Notes: generated by a model from the sequence alone, not told the origin. DNA of 64,000 nucleotides from Pararheinheimera marina (GCF_042654345.1 NZ_JBHSGB010000015.1:1-64000); one strand, 5' to 3'; positions 31,800 through 41,287 are shown, counted from the first letter of the stretch. Program-made: numbers and translations.

Positions 31800-32389
31800 G
31801 GCTCCAGCAATAGATCAAGACCTGTGTTTTTCAGCAACTGATGCAGTTTAATCAGAGGCAGGCCAATCAGGCTGTTTGGGTCTTCGCCGTCCAGTTTGCT
31901 GAATAAGGTAATGCCCAACCCTTCACTCTTAAAGCTGCCAGCGCAGTTCAGTGGCATTTCACGTTCGACATAACGCTGGATTTCTTGCAGCGTCAGTTCG
32001 CGAAAGCTGACGTGAAAAGCATCGGTCAGCACCTGAGTTTGTCCTGTGCTGCTATTCACCACTGCCAGACCGGTCAGAAAGGTCACGGTATGGCCGCTGA
32101 AACGGCTGAGCTGAGCAATGGCTTTATCAACCGTATGGGGTTTACCCAGAATATCGTTCTGAAACACCGCAACCTGGTCAGAGCCAATCACCACCGCATT
32201 CGGCTGTTGTGCGGCTATGGCCTTTGCTTTTAGCACAGCCAAACGCTCGACTAATTGTTGTGGCGTCTCACCGGCCAACGGGGTTTCATCTACATCTGGT
32301 TTTGCGGTTTGAAAGTGAGGGGTGAGTTTCTCCAGTAAGGCTTTACGGTAGACCGATGTTGAGGCCAGAATTAGCGAAGGTTTTGACAT
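31796..32389 (-). CDS. Maf-family nucleoside triphosphate pyrophosphatase (YceF type)
   Basis: House-cleaning pyrophosphatase that hydrolyses modified NTPs (E. coli YceF prefers m7GTP). The 197-residue chain has LILASTSVYRKALLEKL at the N-terminus, PDVDETPLAGETPQQLV, VVIGSDQVAVF, and SLIGLPLIKLHQLL at the C-terminus. The position next to yceD-rpmF-plsX is that of yceF. Two adjacent ATGs exist; the second (32389) has GGAG at better spacing. Divergent from yceD. Confidence 0.92.
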   Translation of the reverse strand: MSKPSLILASTSVYRKALLEKLTPHFQTAKPDVDETPLAGETPQQLVERLAVLKAKAIAAQQPNAVVIGSDQVAVFQNDILGKPHTVDKAIAQLSRFSGHTVTFLTGLAVVNSSTGQTQVLTDAFHVSFRELTLQEIQRYVEREMPLNCAGSFKSEGLGITLFSKLDGEDPNSLIGLPLIKLHQLLKNTGLDLLLEP

Positions 32390-32479
32390 CATAAGGCTCC
32401 ATTGAGGATAATGCGCCGCACTATAGCGCCAGCCGTCGGTTTGACGCGAGAAAAATTAACAAAAACAGTGCAGAACCCT

Positions 32480-32508
32480 TTGACAGTGCCAGACCTGATC
32501 TATATGAT
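32480..32508 (+). promoter_or_regulatory. Near-consensus sigma-70 promoter for yceD-rpmF-plsX-fab
   Basis: -35 TTGACA (32480-32485) is a perfect match, the spacer is exactly 17 bp, and -10 TATGAT (32503-32508) matches five of six. Transcription should begin at about 32513-32518. The yceD ATG is at 32518, so the mRNA would have a leader of 0-5 nt. Confidence 0.75.
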
Positions 32509-32517
32509 GCGCGCCTT

Positions 32518-33045
32518 ATGCAAAAGGTAAAAATTCCCATTGTTATAGATCCGGTGCGGGCCGCGCAGAAACGTTCGAGTTTCGACGGCATAGTTCCACT
32601 GGCTAACCTTGACCGGTTATCCGAATCCTTACTGGATCCGAATGGTGATGTCGAAGTAACAGTTCATTGCGGAACTGATGAACAGGGTCTGACCTACATT
32701 GAAGGTGAAGCCCGTTGCCAGATCCAGGTGCGTTGCGAACGCTGTGGCGATGCAATGCCGATGGAGCTGGACGCCAGTTTTGCATACACTCCAATCCGGA
32801 GTGACATTGATTCGGCTCACGATGATATTCCTGAGCGCTACGACGTGATCGAGAAAAACGAGCACGGCGAGGTGAACTTGAGGCAATTGGTTGAGGACGA
32901 ATTAATTCTGGCTTTACCTTTGTTCCCAACGCACGATGAAGGGCAATGCGACCCGGCCAAAGTGCAAATGAGTTGGGGCGAGATAGAACCGGAACCAGAA
33001 AAACCGAATCCATTTGCAATATTGCAAGAATTGAAGAAGAAATAG
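32518..33045 (+). CDS. yceD: YceD (DUF177) protein, 23S rRNA accumulation factor
   Basis: A 175-residue member of the YceD/DUF177 family, required for normal 23S rRNA accumulation in E. coli and plants. The N-terminus MQKVKIPIVIDPVRAAQKR closely follows the E. coli protein. The CQIQVRCERCG segment provides the conserved Cys pair, and DELILALPLFPTH and the acidic C-terminal NPFAILQELKKK are typical. No Shine-Dalgarno sequence precedes the ATG, and the promoter lies only about 10 nt upstream. The gene is followed by rpmF, the universal neighbour. Confidence 0.93.
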   Translation: MQKVKIPIVIDPVRAAQKRSSFDGIVPLANLDRLSESLLDPNGDVEVTVHCGTDEQGLTYIEGEARCQIQVRCERCGDAMPMELDASFAYTPIRSDIDSAHDDIPERYDVIEKNEHGEVNLRQLVEDELILALPLFPTHDEGQCDPAKVQMSWGEIEPEPEKPNPFAILQELKKK

Positions 33046-33061
33046 TTTTAGGAGAAAGGCA

Positions 33062-33226
33062 ATGGCTGTACAGCAAAACAAAAAATCTCGTGCAAGACGT
33101 GACATGCGTCGTTCTCACGATGCTCTGACTGGGCCTACCCTGTCTGTAGACGCGACTTCAGGTGAAACTCACCGCCGTCACCACATCACTGAAGACGGTT
33201 ACTACAAAGGTCGTAAAGTAAAATAA
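33062..33226 (+). CDS. rpmF: 50S ribosomal protein L32
   Basis: A 54-residue basic ribosomal protein beginning MAVQQNKKSRARRDMRRSHD and ending GYYKGRKVK. This matches the L32 family at both ends and has no zinc-binding cysteines (the cysteine-free form). AGGAGA lies 7 nt before ATG. Sandwiched between yceD and plsX, as in most gammaproteobacteria. Confidence 0.97.
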   Translation: MAVQQNKKSRARRDMRRSHDALTGPTLSVDATSGETHRRHHITEDGYYKGRKVK

Positions 33227-33232
33227 GCCCCG

Positions 33233-34273
33233 GTGCACTCAGTGCAACCAATTCGGCTTAAAATTGCTTTAGATATGATGGGGGGCGATCATGGCCCCCT
33301 TTCAACTATTCCTGCAGCTCTGGCTGCCATTTCTGAATTCCCGCATCTTGATCTTACGCTGGTCGGCGACGCAGAAACTCTGCAGCAGCAACTGGCTGAA
33401 CACGGCATTTCCGAGCATCCGCAGTTAGCGGTTCAACATGCACCCCAGCAAGTATTAATGACCGATAAACCTTCGGTTGCCCTTCGCAGCAAACGCCAGT
33501 CATCCATGCGCATCGCATTGGATTTGGTAGAGCAGGGCAAAGTGGGTGCTTGTGTCAGTGCTGGTAATACCGGCGCTCTGATGGCAATGGCGCATTTTGT
33601 GCTGAAAATGCTCAACGGCGTCGAACGTCCGGCCCTGATAGGCTCTTTACCTTCGACCACAGACAAACCTGTTTACATGCTGGATTTGGGCGCAACGGTG
33701 AATTGCGACTCGGATACCTTATTCCAGTTTGCAGTAATGGGCGCGGTGATGGTGGAAGAAGTCGAAGGAATTCACCGGCCTAAAGTCGCTTTGCTCAATA
33801 TGGGCGAAGAAGAAATCAAAGGCTCGGATCAAATTAAACGCACTTCGTTGCTGCTGTCCGAATGCAGTGACATTAATTACATTGGTTACATCGAAGGCAA
33901 CGATATTTTTTCAGGCAAAGCGGACGTCATTGTTTGTGACGGCTTCGTCGGCAATGTTGCACTGAAAACCTGCGAAGGTGTAGCGAAACTTATCTTGAGA
34001 CGACTGGAAACTGCGCTGAAAAACTCGATGTCTGCGCAACTTTTCGGCTGGTTGATTAAACCTTTTCTAAAAAGTATGGCCTTAGGCGTGAACCCCGACC
34101 AGTATAACGGGGCAAGTCTGATAGGATTGCGCGGAATTGTTGTGAAAAGTCATGGAAATGCAACGAAAGAGGCATTTCTGAGCGCCATCCGACAAGCCGT
34201 GCGCGAGGTTGAACGCCAGGTGCCGGTTAAAATAAAGGACAGGCTGGAACACGTACTCATAGACAAAGCGTAG
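33233..34273 (+). CDS. plsX: Phosphate acyltransferase PlsX
   Basis: Converts acyl-ACP to acyl-phosphate at the membrane surface for phospholipid synthesis. The 346-residue chain has ALDMMGGDHGP at the N-terminus, the SAGNTGALMA motif, and GFVGNVALKTCEGVA with conserved Asn/Lys. The start is GTG at 33233 or GTG at 33242, neither with a good ribosome site. It is 6 nt after rpmF, so coupling to rpmF translation is likely. Confidence 0.95.
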   Translation: MHSVQPIRLKIALDMMGGDHGPLSTIPAALAAISEFPHLDLTLVGDAETLQQQLAEHGISEHPQLAVQHAPQQVLMTDKPSVALRSKRQSSMRIALDLVEQGKVGACVSAGNTGALMAMAHFVLKMLNGVERPALIGSLPSTTDKPVYMLDLGATVNCDSDTLFQFAVMGAVMVEEVEGIHRPKVALLNMGEEEIKGSDQIKRTSLLLSECSDINYIGYIEGNDIFSGKADVIVCDGFVGNVALKTCEGVAKLILRRLETALKNSMSAQLFGWLIKPFLKSMALGVNPDQYNGASLIGLRGIVVKSHGNATKEAFLSAIRQAVREVERQVPVKIKDRLEHVLIDKA

Positions 34274-34279
34274 GACCCA

Positions 34280-35239
34280 ATGTATTCACGCATTATTGGC
34301 ACGGGCAGTTATTTCCCGTCACAGATCAGAACCAACGCTGATCTCGAAACCATGGTAGAAACCACGGACGAATGGATTATAGAACGGACAGGTATCAAAG
34401 AACGTCGCATTATTGGCGACAACGAAACTGTCTCCTCAATGGGCACTCAGGCGGCGTTAAAAGCCATTGAAGCGGCCGGCATTGATAAAAACTCTATTGA
34501 TATGATTGTACTGGCAACGACCAGTGCATCCCGCGCTTTACCCAGCGCCGCCTGTGAAGTGCAGCGCGAGCTGGACATCCCTGGCATTCCTGCTTTTGAC
34601 ATTGCCGCGGCTTGTGCCGGATTTTGTTATGCATTAAGCATCGCCGACCAGTATATAAAAGGTGGTCTGGCGAAACGGGTGCTGGTGATTGGTTCAGACT
34701 GCCTGTCGCGGCTGATTAGCCCGGAAGACCGCAGCATGGTGATCCTGTTTGGTGATGCCGCCGGCGCTGTGATTCTGGAAGCGTCCGAACAACCAGGCAT
34801 TTTATCGACCCATATTCATGCAGACGGCAAGTATTCAGAACTGCTGTATGTCGACAACCCAATCCGTGGCGAAGAAAGCTCTGTCCACAACAGCTGGGGT
34901 GTGATGAAAGGCAATGAAGTCTTTAAAGTGGCCGTCACCCGTTTATCGGAAGTGGTTGAACAAACCCTGGCCGCCAACAATCTGGACAAGTCGCAGATTG
35001 ACTGGCTGGTTCCTCACCAGGCGAACTTACGTATTATTTCTGCGGTTGCCCGTAAGTTGGATATGTCGATGGATCAGGTGGTGATCAACCTGGACAAATA
35101 CGGCAACACTTCTGCGGCCACAGTGCCAACTGCGCTGGATGAAGCCATTCGGGATGGCCGTATTCAGCGGGGGCAAACCTTATTATTGGAAGCCTTTGGT
35201 GGTGGTTTCGCCTGGGCCTCTGCATTAGTCCGTTATTAA
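34280..35239 (+). CDS. fabH: 3-oxoacyl-ACP synthase III
   Basis: Condenses acetyl-CoA with malonyl-ACP to start fatty acid synthesis. In the 319-residue thiolase-fold protein, Cys112 (AAACAGFCYAL) is at the same number as in E. coli. The catalytic His is in VPHQANLRI and the Asn in KYGNTSAATVP. Six nt after plsX. Confidence 0.97.
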   Translation: MYSRIIGTGSYFPSQIRTNADLETMVETTDEWIIERTGIKERRIIGDNETVSSMGTQAALKAIEAAGIDKNSIDMIVLATTSASRALPSAACEVQRELDIPGIPAFDIAAACAGFCYALSIADQYIKGGLAKRVLVIGSDCLSRLISPEDRSMVILFGDAAGAVILEASEQPGILSTHIHADGKYSELLYVDNPIRGEESSVHNSWGVMKGNEVFKVAVTRLSEVVEQTLAANNLDKSQIDWLVPHQANLRIISAVARKLDMSMDQVVINLDKYGNTSAATVPTALDEAIRDGRIQRGQTLLLEAFGGGFAWASALVRY

Positions 35240-35254
35240 CTGGCAGACCTTCTT

Positions 35255-36190
35255 ATGACAACTAAACTTGCACTTGTTTTTCCAGGACAGGGCTCACAGA
35301 GCGTGGGCATGCTGAGCGATTTATATGCTGAATTTGCCACAGTACGTCAAACCTTTACTGAAGCCAGCGATGCCTTGGGTTATGACTTATGGCAACTGGT
35401 CTCCAATGGACCAGATACCGATCTGAACGAAACCCACCGTACCCAACCCGCCTTATTAACAGCCTCTGTGGCTGTATACCGGGTATGGCTGGAGCAGGGC
35501 GGTGCCAAGCCAGACTATCTGGCAGGTCACTCTTTAGGGGAATACTCTGCGCTGGTGTGCGCCGGTGTACTGAGCCTGAGTGATGCGGTGAAGCTGGTTG
35601 AAAAACGCGGTCAGTATATGCAACAAGCCGTACCGGCAGGCACTGGCGCTATGTCAGCAATTATTGGTCTGGATGATGCCGCTATTGCCAAAGCTTGCGA
35701 AGAAGCGGCACAAGGCGAAGTGGTATCGCCGGTCAATTTCAACAGCCCGGGTCAGGTGGTAATCGCAGGCAACAAAGCTGCGGTTGAACGGGCCAATGAA
35801 CTCTGTAAAGCTGCTGGCGCCAAACGTGCTTTGCCTCTGCCTGTTTCCGTGCCTTCACACTGCGCTTTAATGCTGCCAGCTGCGGAAAAACTGGCGGCGG
35901 ATCTGTCGAACTTAGAATTTCATACAGCTGTCATACCGGTACTGAATAATGTCGACGTTTCGGTCGCTGCAGACCCGGCCGCGATGAAAGATGCCTTAGT
36001 GCGTCAGCTGCATAGTCCGGTACGCTGGACAGAGAGCATTGAGTGGTTGGCCGCCCAAGGCGTCGATACGGTGATTGAGCTGGGTGCAGGCAAAGTGCTG
36101 AGTGGCCTGATTAAACGTATTAATAAAGATCTGAATACAGCCTCTGTGCCTGATTTGGTCGCATTAAAAGCAGCGCTGGCTGCAGAATAA
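35255..36190 (+). CDS. fabD: Malonyl-CoA:ACP transacylase
   Basis: Loads malonyl groups onto ACP. The 311-residue protein has N-terminal FPGQGSQSVGM, nucleophile Ser93 in AGHSLGEYSAL, the substrate Arg in LVEKRGQYMQ, and the catalytic His in VPSHCALM. Located between fabH and fabG in the standard order. Confidence 0.97.
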   Translation: MTTKLALVFPGQGSQSVGMLSDLYAEFATVRQTFTEASDALGYDLWQLVSNGPDTDLNETHRTQPALLTASVAVYRVWLEQGGAKPDYLAGHSLGEYSALVCAGVLSLSDAVKLVEKRGQYMQQAVPAGTGAMSAIIGLDDAAIAKACEEAAQGEVVSPVNFNSPGQVVIAGNKAAVERANELCKAAGAKRALPLPVSVPSHCALMLPAAEKLAADLSNLEFHTAVIPVLNNVDVSVAADPAAMKDALVRQLHSPVRWTESIEWLAAQGVDTVIELGAGKVLSGLIKRINKDLNTASVPDLVALKAALAAE

Positions 36191-36198
36191 GGATAACC

Positions 36199-36945
36199 AT
36201 GAAGCCATTTATTTCTTTAGAAGGTCAGGTTGCACTGGTCACTGGTGCCAGCCGTGGTATTGGCCGTGCTATTGCTGAACAGCTGGCCGATTTAGGCGCC
36301 AAAGTCATTGGTACTGCAACGTCTGAATCAGGTGCTGCTGCTATTTCTGCTTATTTAGGTGAGCGTGGCCAGGGCCTGGTGTTGAATGTTGCCGACACCG
36401 ACTCCATTGAACAGTGCCTGGAACAGATTAAAACTCAGTTTGGCGATATCGATATTCTGGTGAATAATGCCGGCATTACCCGCGACAACCTGTTGATGCG
36501 GATGAAAGATGATGAATGGTTTGACATCATGCAAACCAATTTGACATCGGTATACCGTTTAAGTAAAGCTGTGATGCGCAGTATGATGAAAAAGCGTTTC
36601 GGTCGTATCATCAGCATTGGTTCAGTGGTTGGCTCTATGGGCAACGCCGGTCAAACTAACTACGCGGCGGCCAAAGCCGGTGTGTTGGGTTTCACCAAAT
36701 CACTGGCACGCGAAGTGGCATCCCGTGGTATTACGGTCAATGCCGTTGCGCCAGGTTTTATCGACACCGATATGACCAAAGAGCTGAACGACGAGCAAAA
36801 AGAAGCTATTTTCGGTCAGGTTCCGGCGAATCGTCTGGGCCAGCCAGAAGAAATTGCGGCCACTGTGGCGTTTTTAGCGTCCCGCCAGGCGGCTTATATT
36901 ACCGGTGAAACTATTCACGTTAACGGTGGTATGTATATGGTGTAA
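36199..36945 (+). CDS. fabG: 3-oxoacyl-ACP reductase
   Basis: NADPH-dependent reduction of 3-oxoacyl-ACP. The 248-residue SDR protein has TGASRGIGRAIA, NNAGITRDNLLMRM, Ser in ISIGSVVGSMG, Tyr/Lys in NYAAAKAGVLGF, and the FabG-typical NGGMYMV end. ATG has AAGGATAACC upstream and lies 8 nt after fabD. Confidence 0.97.
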   Translation: MKPFISLEGQVALVTGASRGIGRAIAEQLADLGAKVIGTATSESGAAAISAYLGERGQGLVLNVADTDSIEQCLEQIKTQFGDIDILVNNAGITRDNLLMRMKDDEWFDIMQTNLTSVYRLSKAVMRSMMKKRFGRIISIGSVVGSMGNAGQTNYAAAKAGVLGFTKSLAREVASRGITVNAVAPGFIDTDMTKELNDEQKEAIFGQVPANRLGQPEEIAATVAFLASRQAAYITGETIHVNGGMYMV

Positions 36946-36985
36946 GGCATCAGGTTTGACCAGCAGTAAAAGCATTTGCCTTTGC

Positions 36986-37014
36986 TTGCATCAGACCGGC
37001 CTTACGCATACACT
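36986..37014 (+). promoter_or_regulatory. Candidate internal promoter for acpP
   Basis: -35 TTGCAT (36986-36991), 17-bp spacer, -10 TACACT (37009-37014). Start of transcription near 37021 would give a leader of about 50 nt. acpP is known to have its own strong promoter in E. coli, and the 127-bp gap after fabG fits. Confidence 0.5.
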
Positions 37015-37072
37015 AGCCGCCACACAAAATTGCACTATTTGTTGCGATTTATATGAGAAAAAGGAAGAAAAG

Positions 37073-37309
37073 ATGAGCAACATCGAAGAACGCGTTAAAA
37101 AAATCATCATTGAACAATTAGGCGTTAAAGAAGAAGAAGTGAAACACGAATCTTCTTTCGTTGACGACCTGGGTGCAGATTCTCTGGACACAGTAGAACT
37201 GGTGATGGCTCTGGAAGAAGAATTCGACACTGAAATTCCAGACGAAGAAGCTGAAAAAATCACCACAGTACAGTCAGCTATCGACTACATCAAAGCTCAC
37301 GCTGAGTAA
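37073..37309 (+). CDS. acpP: Acyl carrier protein
   Basis: A 78-residue acidic four-helix ACP, MSNIEERVKKIIIEQLGV at the start, with the phosphopantetheine attachment Ser37 in GADSLDTVELVM. AAGGAAG lies about 7 nt before ATG. A longer reading frame starting inside fabG is an artefact. Followed by its own strong terminator, consistent with very high expression of acpP alone. Confidence 0.98.
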   Translation: MSNIEERVKKIIIEQLGVKEEEVKHESSFVDDLGADSLDTVELVMALEEEFDTEIPDEEAEKITTVQSAIDYIKAHAE

Positions 37310-37323
37310 GATTTTTGATATAG

Positions 37324-37350
37324 AAACGGGTAGCTATGCTACCCGTTTTT
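37324..37350 (+). terminator. Intrinsic terminator after acpP
   Basis: ACGGGTAGC/GCTACCCGT, a 9-bp stem with TAT loop (37326-37346), has A-rich 5' flank and TTTTT after it. It separates acpP from fabF. Confidence 0.88.
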
Positions 37351-37499
37351 ATTTGCGCGCCAATAGGGCTGAATTTTCTCTGATTGCGATGCAGATCGGA
37401 GTTTTCTGGCAACTGCTTTTAAGCTGTGCCGGTTAGATGCTCAATGACTGAGCAAATGGGGAAACCCTGAAACATTCTTTACGGACTGCGGAGGATTCT

Positions 37500-38735
37500 G
37501 TGGCAAAACGTCGTGTAGTAGTGACAGGTATGGGCATGTTGACCCCAATGGGGAACGATGTTCAATCCAGCTGGCAACAGTTGTTGTCAGGACAAAGTGG
37601 TATCAGTCTGATTGATCATTTTGATACGGAAGCCTACAGCACTAAATTCGCTGGTCTGGTGCGGAACTTTGATGTCGAACAGTTCTTCCCGGCCAAAGAA
37701 GCAAAGAAGATGGACTTGTTTATTCAGTACGGTGTGGCTGCGGGTTTACAGGCAGTCAAAGACTCCGGGCTGGAAATTAATGAGCAAAACGCCGAACGTA
37801 TCGGTGTGGCTGTGGGGTCGGGGATCGGTGGTTTAGGCCTGATTGAAGAAAACCACAGCAAGTTAATCGGCTCAGGCCCACGTCGTCTGTCACCGTTTTT
37901 TGTGCCTTCAACCATCATTAATATGATCTCCGGTCACCTGTCCATTATGTTGGGTCTGCAAGGACCAAATATCAGTATTGTGACGGCCTGTACCACAGGT
38001 GTGCATAACATTGGTCAGGCTGCACGGATGATTGCTTACGGTGATGCTGATGCGATGATTGCCGGCGGCGCAGAAAAAGCGTCGACTTGCCTGGGCATGG
38101 GCGGCTTTGGCGCAGCCCGCGCTTTATCGACCCGCAATGACGCGCCGCAGCAGGCCAGTCGTCCCTGGGACAAAGACCGTGATGGCTTTGTGTTGGGTGA
38201 CGGTGCTGGTGTGGTGGTACTGGAAGAGTACGAACATGCCAAAGCCCGTGGAGCGAAAATTTACGCCGAATTGGTTGGTTTTGGTATGAGCGGAGACGCT
38301 TACCATATGACGTCACCACCGGAAAATGGCCGTGGTGCCGCATTGGCGATGAAAAACGCGCTGAAAGACGCGGGCATTAATGCGGAGCAAGTGCAATACA
38401 TCAATGCACATGGCACCTCAACACCAGCCGGTGATATTGCCGAAACTATGGCTATTAAGTCGATCTTCGGTGATAAAACCAAAGTGATGGTCAGTTCCAG
38501 CAAGTCGATGATGGGCCACTTATTAGGTGCTGCCGGTGCTGTCGAGTCCATTATCACTGTGCTGTCATTGCAACAGCAAAAAGTCACGCCAACCATTAAC
38601 CTGGATAACCCGGATGAAGGTTGTGATCTGGACTATGTGCCGCACACGGCCCGTGATGCCAAAATGGAATACGCCTTGTGTAACTCCTTTGGCTTTGGTG
38701 GCACCAACGGTTCCATCCTGTTCAAGAAAATCTGA
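37500..38735 (+). CDS. fabF: 3-oxoacyl-ACP synthase II
   Basis: Elongating condensing enzyme, important for temperature control of unsaturated fatty acids. The 411-residue protein has nucleophile Cys164 in VTACTTGVHNIG, catalytic His residues in NAHGTSTPAGD and SMMGHLLGAAG, and C-terminal NSFGFGGTNGS. The start is GTG with GGAGG 5 nt upstream. Followed by a UUCG-loop terminator. Confidence 0.97.
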   Translation: MAKRRVVVTGMGMLTPMGNDVQSSWQQLLSGQSGISLIDHFDTEAYSTKFAGLVRNFDVEQFFPAKEAKKMDLFIQYGVAAGLQAVKDSGLEINEQNAERIGVAVGSGIGGLGLIEENHSKLIGSGPRRLSPFFVPSTIINMISGHLSIMLGLQGPNISIVTACTTGVHNIGQAARMIAYGDADAMIAGGAEKASTCLGMGGFGAARALSTRNDAPQQASRPWDKDRDGFVLGDGAGVVVLEEYEHAKARGAKIYAELVGFGMSGDAYHMTSPPENGRGAALAMKNALKDAGINAEQVQYINAHGTSTPAGDIAETMAIKSIFGDKTKVMVSSSKSMMGHLLGAAGAVESIITVLSLQQQKVTPTINLDNPDEGCDLDYVPHTARDAKMEYALCNSFGFGGTNGSILFKKI

Positions 38736-38752
38736 GTTATATTTTGCACCCT

Positions 38753-38781
38753 AAAGGCAGCTTCGGCTGCCTTTGTTGTTT
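38753..38781 (+). terminator. Intrinsic terminator after fabF
   Basis: AAAGGCAGC-TTCG-GCTGCCTTT: 9-bp stem with a stable UUCG tetraloop, followed by GTTGTTTTT. Confidence 0.88.
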
Positions 38782-38875
38782 TTGTGCGCCAAAGCGACAG
38801 AAGTTTTAGGCCAATGCTGATTGAGTCTGAACGCAAAGCATCTTACTCTGTTGGTTTCTCGAAGCGGATGCAGTG

Positions 38876-41287
38876 ATGAATAACTATAAGAAAACAATTT
38901 TACTCAGCGCCGTGCTGAGTTGTGGTCTGGTGGTGCAGGCCGATACGATTCAGCAAACCAAAGGCCATTTTGTTGATAAATTCCGTCAGTTGGATGAAGC
39001 GTTGCCAACACCAAATAGCTACCGCAATGCGGCGGGTGAGCCGGCCACCGGCTACTGGCAACAACAGGTCGACTACAAAATTAAAGCCAAACTGGATGAA
39101 GCCAAACGTCGTTTAACAGCCAGTCAGCACATTCGTTACCAGAACAATTCACCAGACAGCCTGAAATACCTCTGGTTTCAACTGGACCAGAACATTTTCC
39201 AAGCCGACTCCATGGCCGAGCTGAGCCGCACTTTTGAGGGCGTTAACCCAAACCAGGACGAAGCCGGCAAACTGAGTTTCAATGAGCTGCGTCGCCAGCA
39301 ATTTATGGCCGACAACCTATTGGGCTATCAGCTGGGCGACATTAAAACCCTGGACGGGCAGATGCTGAAAGCCACAGTGGTCGGCACCAATATGAGGGTA
39401 GATTTAGCCAAGCCGCTAAAACCTGGTGAGCAGGTTGAGCTGACGATGGATTTCGCCTTTAACATCGTTGAAGAAGATGCAGTCAATGCGCGCTCCGGTT
39501 ATGAGCATTTTCCGAAAGACGCCCGTAAAGGCGGCAACGATATTTTCCTGCTGGCACAGTGGTTCCCACGCTTGCATGCCTACACAGATTACGAAGCCTG
39601 GACCAACAAAGAATTCTTAGGTCAGGGCGAATTCACGCTGGAATTTGGCGATTATGACGTTGAACTGACGGTACCTGCGGATCACATTGTCTCTGCCACG
39701 GGGTCATTGCAGAACCCGACTGAAGTGCTGAGCAAAACTCAGCAGCAACGGTTGGAACAAGCCCGCACGGCGAAACGCCCGGTATTTGTGGTCACCGAAG
39801 CCGAAGCGCTGGAAAACGAAAAAGCAGCAACCACTGAACTGAAAACCTGGCACTTCAGCGCGAAAAACGTGCGGGATTTCGCCTGGGGTTCATCGCGTAA
39901 ATTTATCTGGGACGCCAAAGGCTATGCCCAAGGCGGTGATGACCAGCCATTGGTGATGGCGATGTCGTTTTACCCGAAAGAGGGCGGTGAGCTGTGGAAA
40001 AAGTATTCCACTGAATCTGTGGTGCACACTTTAGAAGTGTATTCACGTTTCTCCTTTGATTATCCGTACCCAACGGCGCAATCGGTCAATGGTCCTGTTG
40101 GTGGCATGGAATACCCGATGATCACCTTCAACGGCCCGCGCACTGAGCTGCAAAAAGACGGCAGCCGTACCTATTCCTTGTCTGAAAAACGTTTTCTGGT
40201 CGGCGTGGTGATCCATGAAATTGGTCATAACTACTTCCCGATGATTGTGAACTCTGACGAGCGGCAATGGACCTGGATGGATGAAGGCTTAAACAGCTTC
40301 CTGGATGGTATTGCCGGTCGGGAGTGGGACCCACAAATTCCATGGGGGGTTGAAGCCCGTGACGTGGTCGACTTTATGAAGTCGGACTTGCAGGAACCTG
40401 TGATGACGCAGTCCGACAGCGTTAGCCGCCTCGGTCCAAATGCGTACACCAAACCTGCGGTAGCGCTGAATATTCTGCGTGACGTGATTCTAGGCCGTGA
40501 GTTGTTTGATTTCGCTTTTAAAGAGTACGCCAATCGCTGGAAGTTTAAACGACCGACGCCATCTGATTTCTTCCGTAGCATGGAAGAAGCCAGTGGGGTA
40601 GATTTGGACTGGTTCTGGCGGGGCTGGTTCTATAGCACCGACCATGTCGATATTTCGCTGGATCAGATTTACCAGCTGAGTTTAGACAGCAAAAATCCGG
40701 ACATTGACCTGAAGAAACGCCGAAAGGAAGAGCAGAACAAACCGGTATCGCGTTTTGTCGAACTGAACAAAGCCGAAGGCCGTGACACCTGGGTGGAGAA
40801 GAACCCAGATGTGCGCGATTTCTACGACAGCAATGATCAGTTCACCGTCACCAATAAAGACCGCAACAAATACCAGGAATGGTACAAAGAACTGGAATAT
40901 TGGGAGCGTGTTGCGCTGGACCGTGCCCTGGATGAAGGCAAGAACTACTATGTGCTGAATTTCAGTAATCAGGGCGGTCTGGTGATGCCTATTCTGCTGC
41001 AACTGAAATTTGCCGACGGCTCAGTACAGGATTTACAACTTCCGGCCGAGATCTGGCGTAAATCGCCACAACAGGTCAGCAAGCTGATTGTCACCGACAA
41101 GGAGCTGGTCGAAGCCGTGCTGGATCCGAAATGGCTGACGGCCGATGTCAATGTGGAAAATAACCACTATCCGCGCCGCATTATCCCGTCACGGGTGGAA
41201 GCCTTTAAACGTGAAAAAGGCAAAAGCCGGGTGGATATGGACCTGATGCAGGACAGCAAAACCAAACTGAAAGGGAAAGAAGACTGA
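38876..41287 (+). CDS. Secreted M1-family zinc metallopeptidase
   Basis: An 803-residue exported gluzincin. The signal peptide (KKTILLSAVLSCGLVVQA) is followed by an M1-type beta domain, then the catalytic domain with GGMEYPMI in place of the usual GAMEN substrate motif. Next comes a perfect HEXXH-18-E zinc site, HEIGHNYFP near residue 447 and the Glu in WMDEGLNSF. The C-terminal part includes an insertion rich in charged residues (about 600-680). Probably a periplasmic peptidase for protein turnover. The start is taken as ATG 38876 rather than GTG 38873. It shares a 1-nt TGATG junction with the next gene. Confidence 0.92.
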   Translation: MNNYKKTILLSAVLSCGLVVQADTIQQTKGHFVDKFRQLDEALPTPNSYRNAAGEPATGYWQQQVDYKIKAKLDEAKRRLTASQHIRYQNNSPDSLKYLWFQLDQNIFQADSMAELSRTFEGVNPNQDEAGKLSFNELRRQQFMADNLLGYQLGDIKTLDGQMLKATVVGTNMRVDLAKPLKPGEQVELTMDFAFNIVEEDAVNARSGYEHFPKDARKGGNDIFLLAQWFPRLHAYTDYEAWTNKEFLGQGEFTLEFGDYDVELTVPADHIVSATGSLQNPTEVLSKTQQQRLEQARTAKRPVFVVTEAEALENEKAATTELKTWHFSAKNVRDFAWGSSRKFIWDAKGYAQGGDDQPLVMAMSFYPKEGGELWKKYSTESVVHTLEVYSRFSFDYPYPTAQSVNGPVGGMEYPMITFNGPRTELQKDGSRTYSLSEKRFLVGVVIHEIGHNYFPMIVNSDERQWTWMDEGLNSFLDGIAGREWDPQIPWGVEARDVVDFMKSDLQEPVMTQSDSVSRLGPNAYTKPAVALNILRDVILGRELFDFAFKEYANRWKFKRPTPSDFFRSMEEASGVDLDWFWRGWFYSTDHVDISLDQIYQLSLDSKNPDIDLKKRRKEEQNKPVSRFVELNKAEGRDTWVEKNPDVRDFYDSNDQFTVTNKDRNKYQEWYKELEYWERVALDRALDEGKNYYVLNFSNQGGLVMPILLQLKFADGSVQDLQLPAEIWRKSPQQVSKLIVTDKELVEAVLDPKWLTADVNVENNHYPRRIIPSRVEAFKREKGKSRVDMDLMQDSKTKLKGKED

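Noticed and set aside
38922..39116. Alternative frame at the start of the M1 peptidase gene
   Set aside because: Out-of-frame shadow; the main frame has a signal peptide and the full zinc site.
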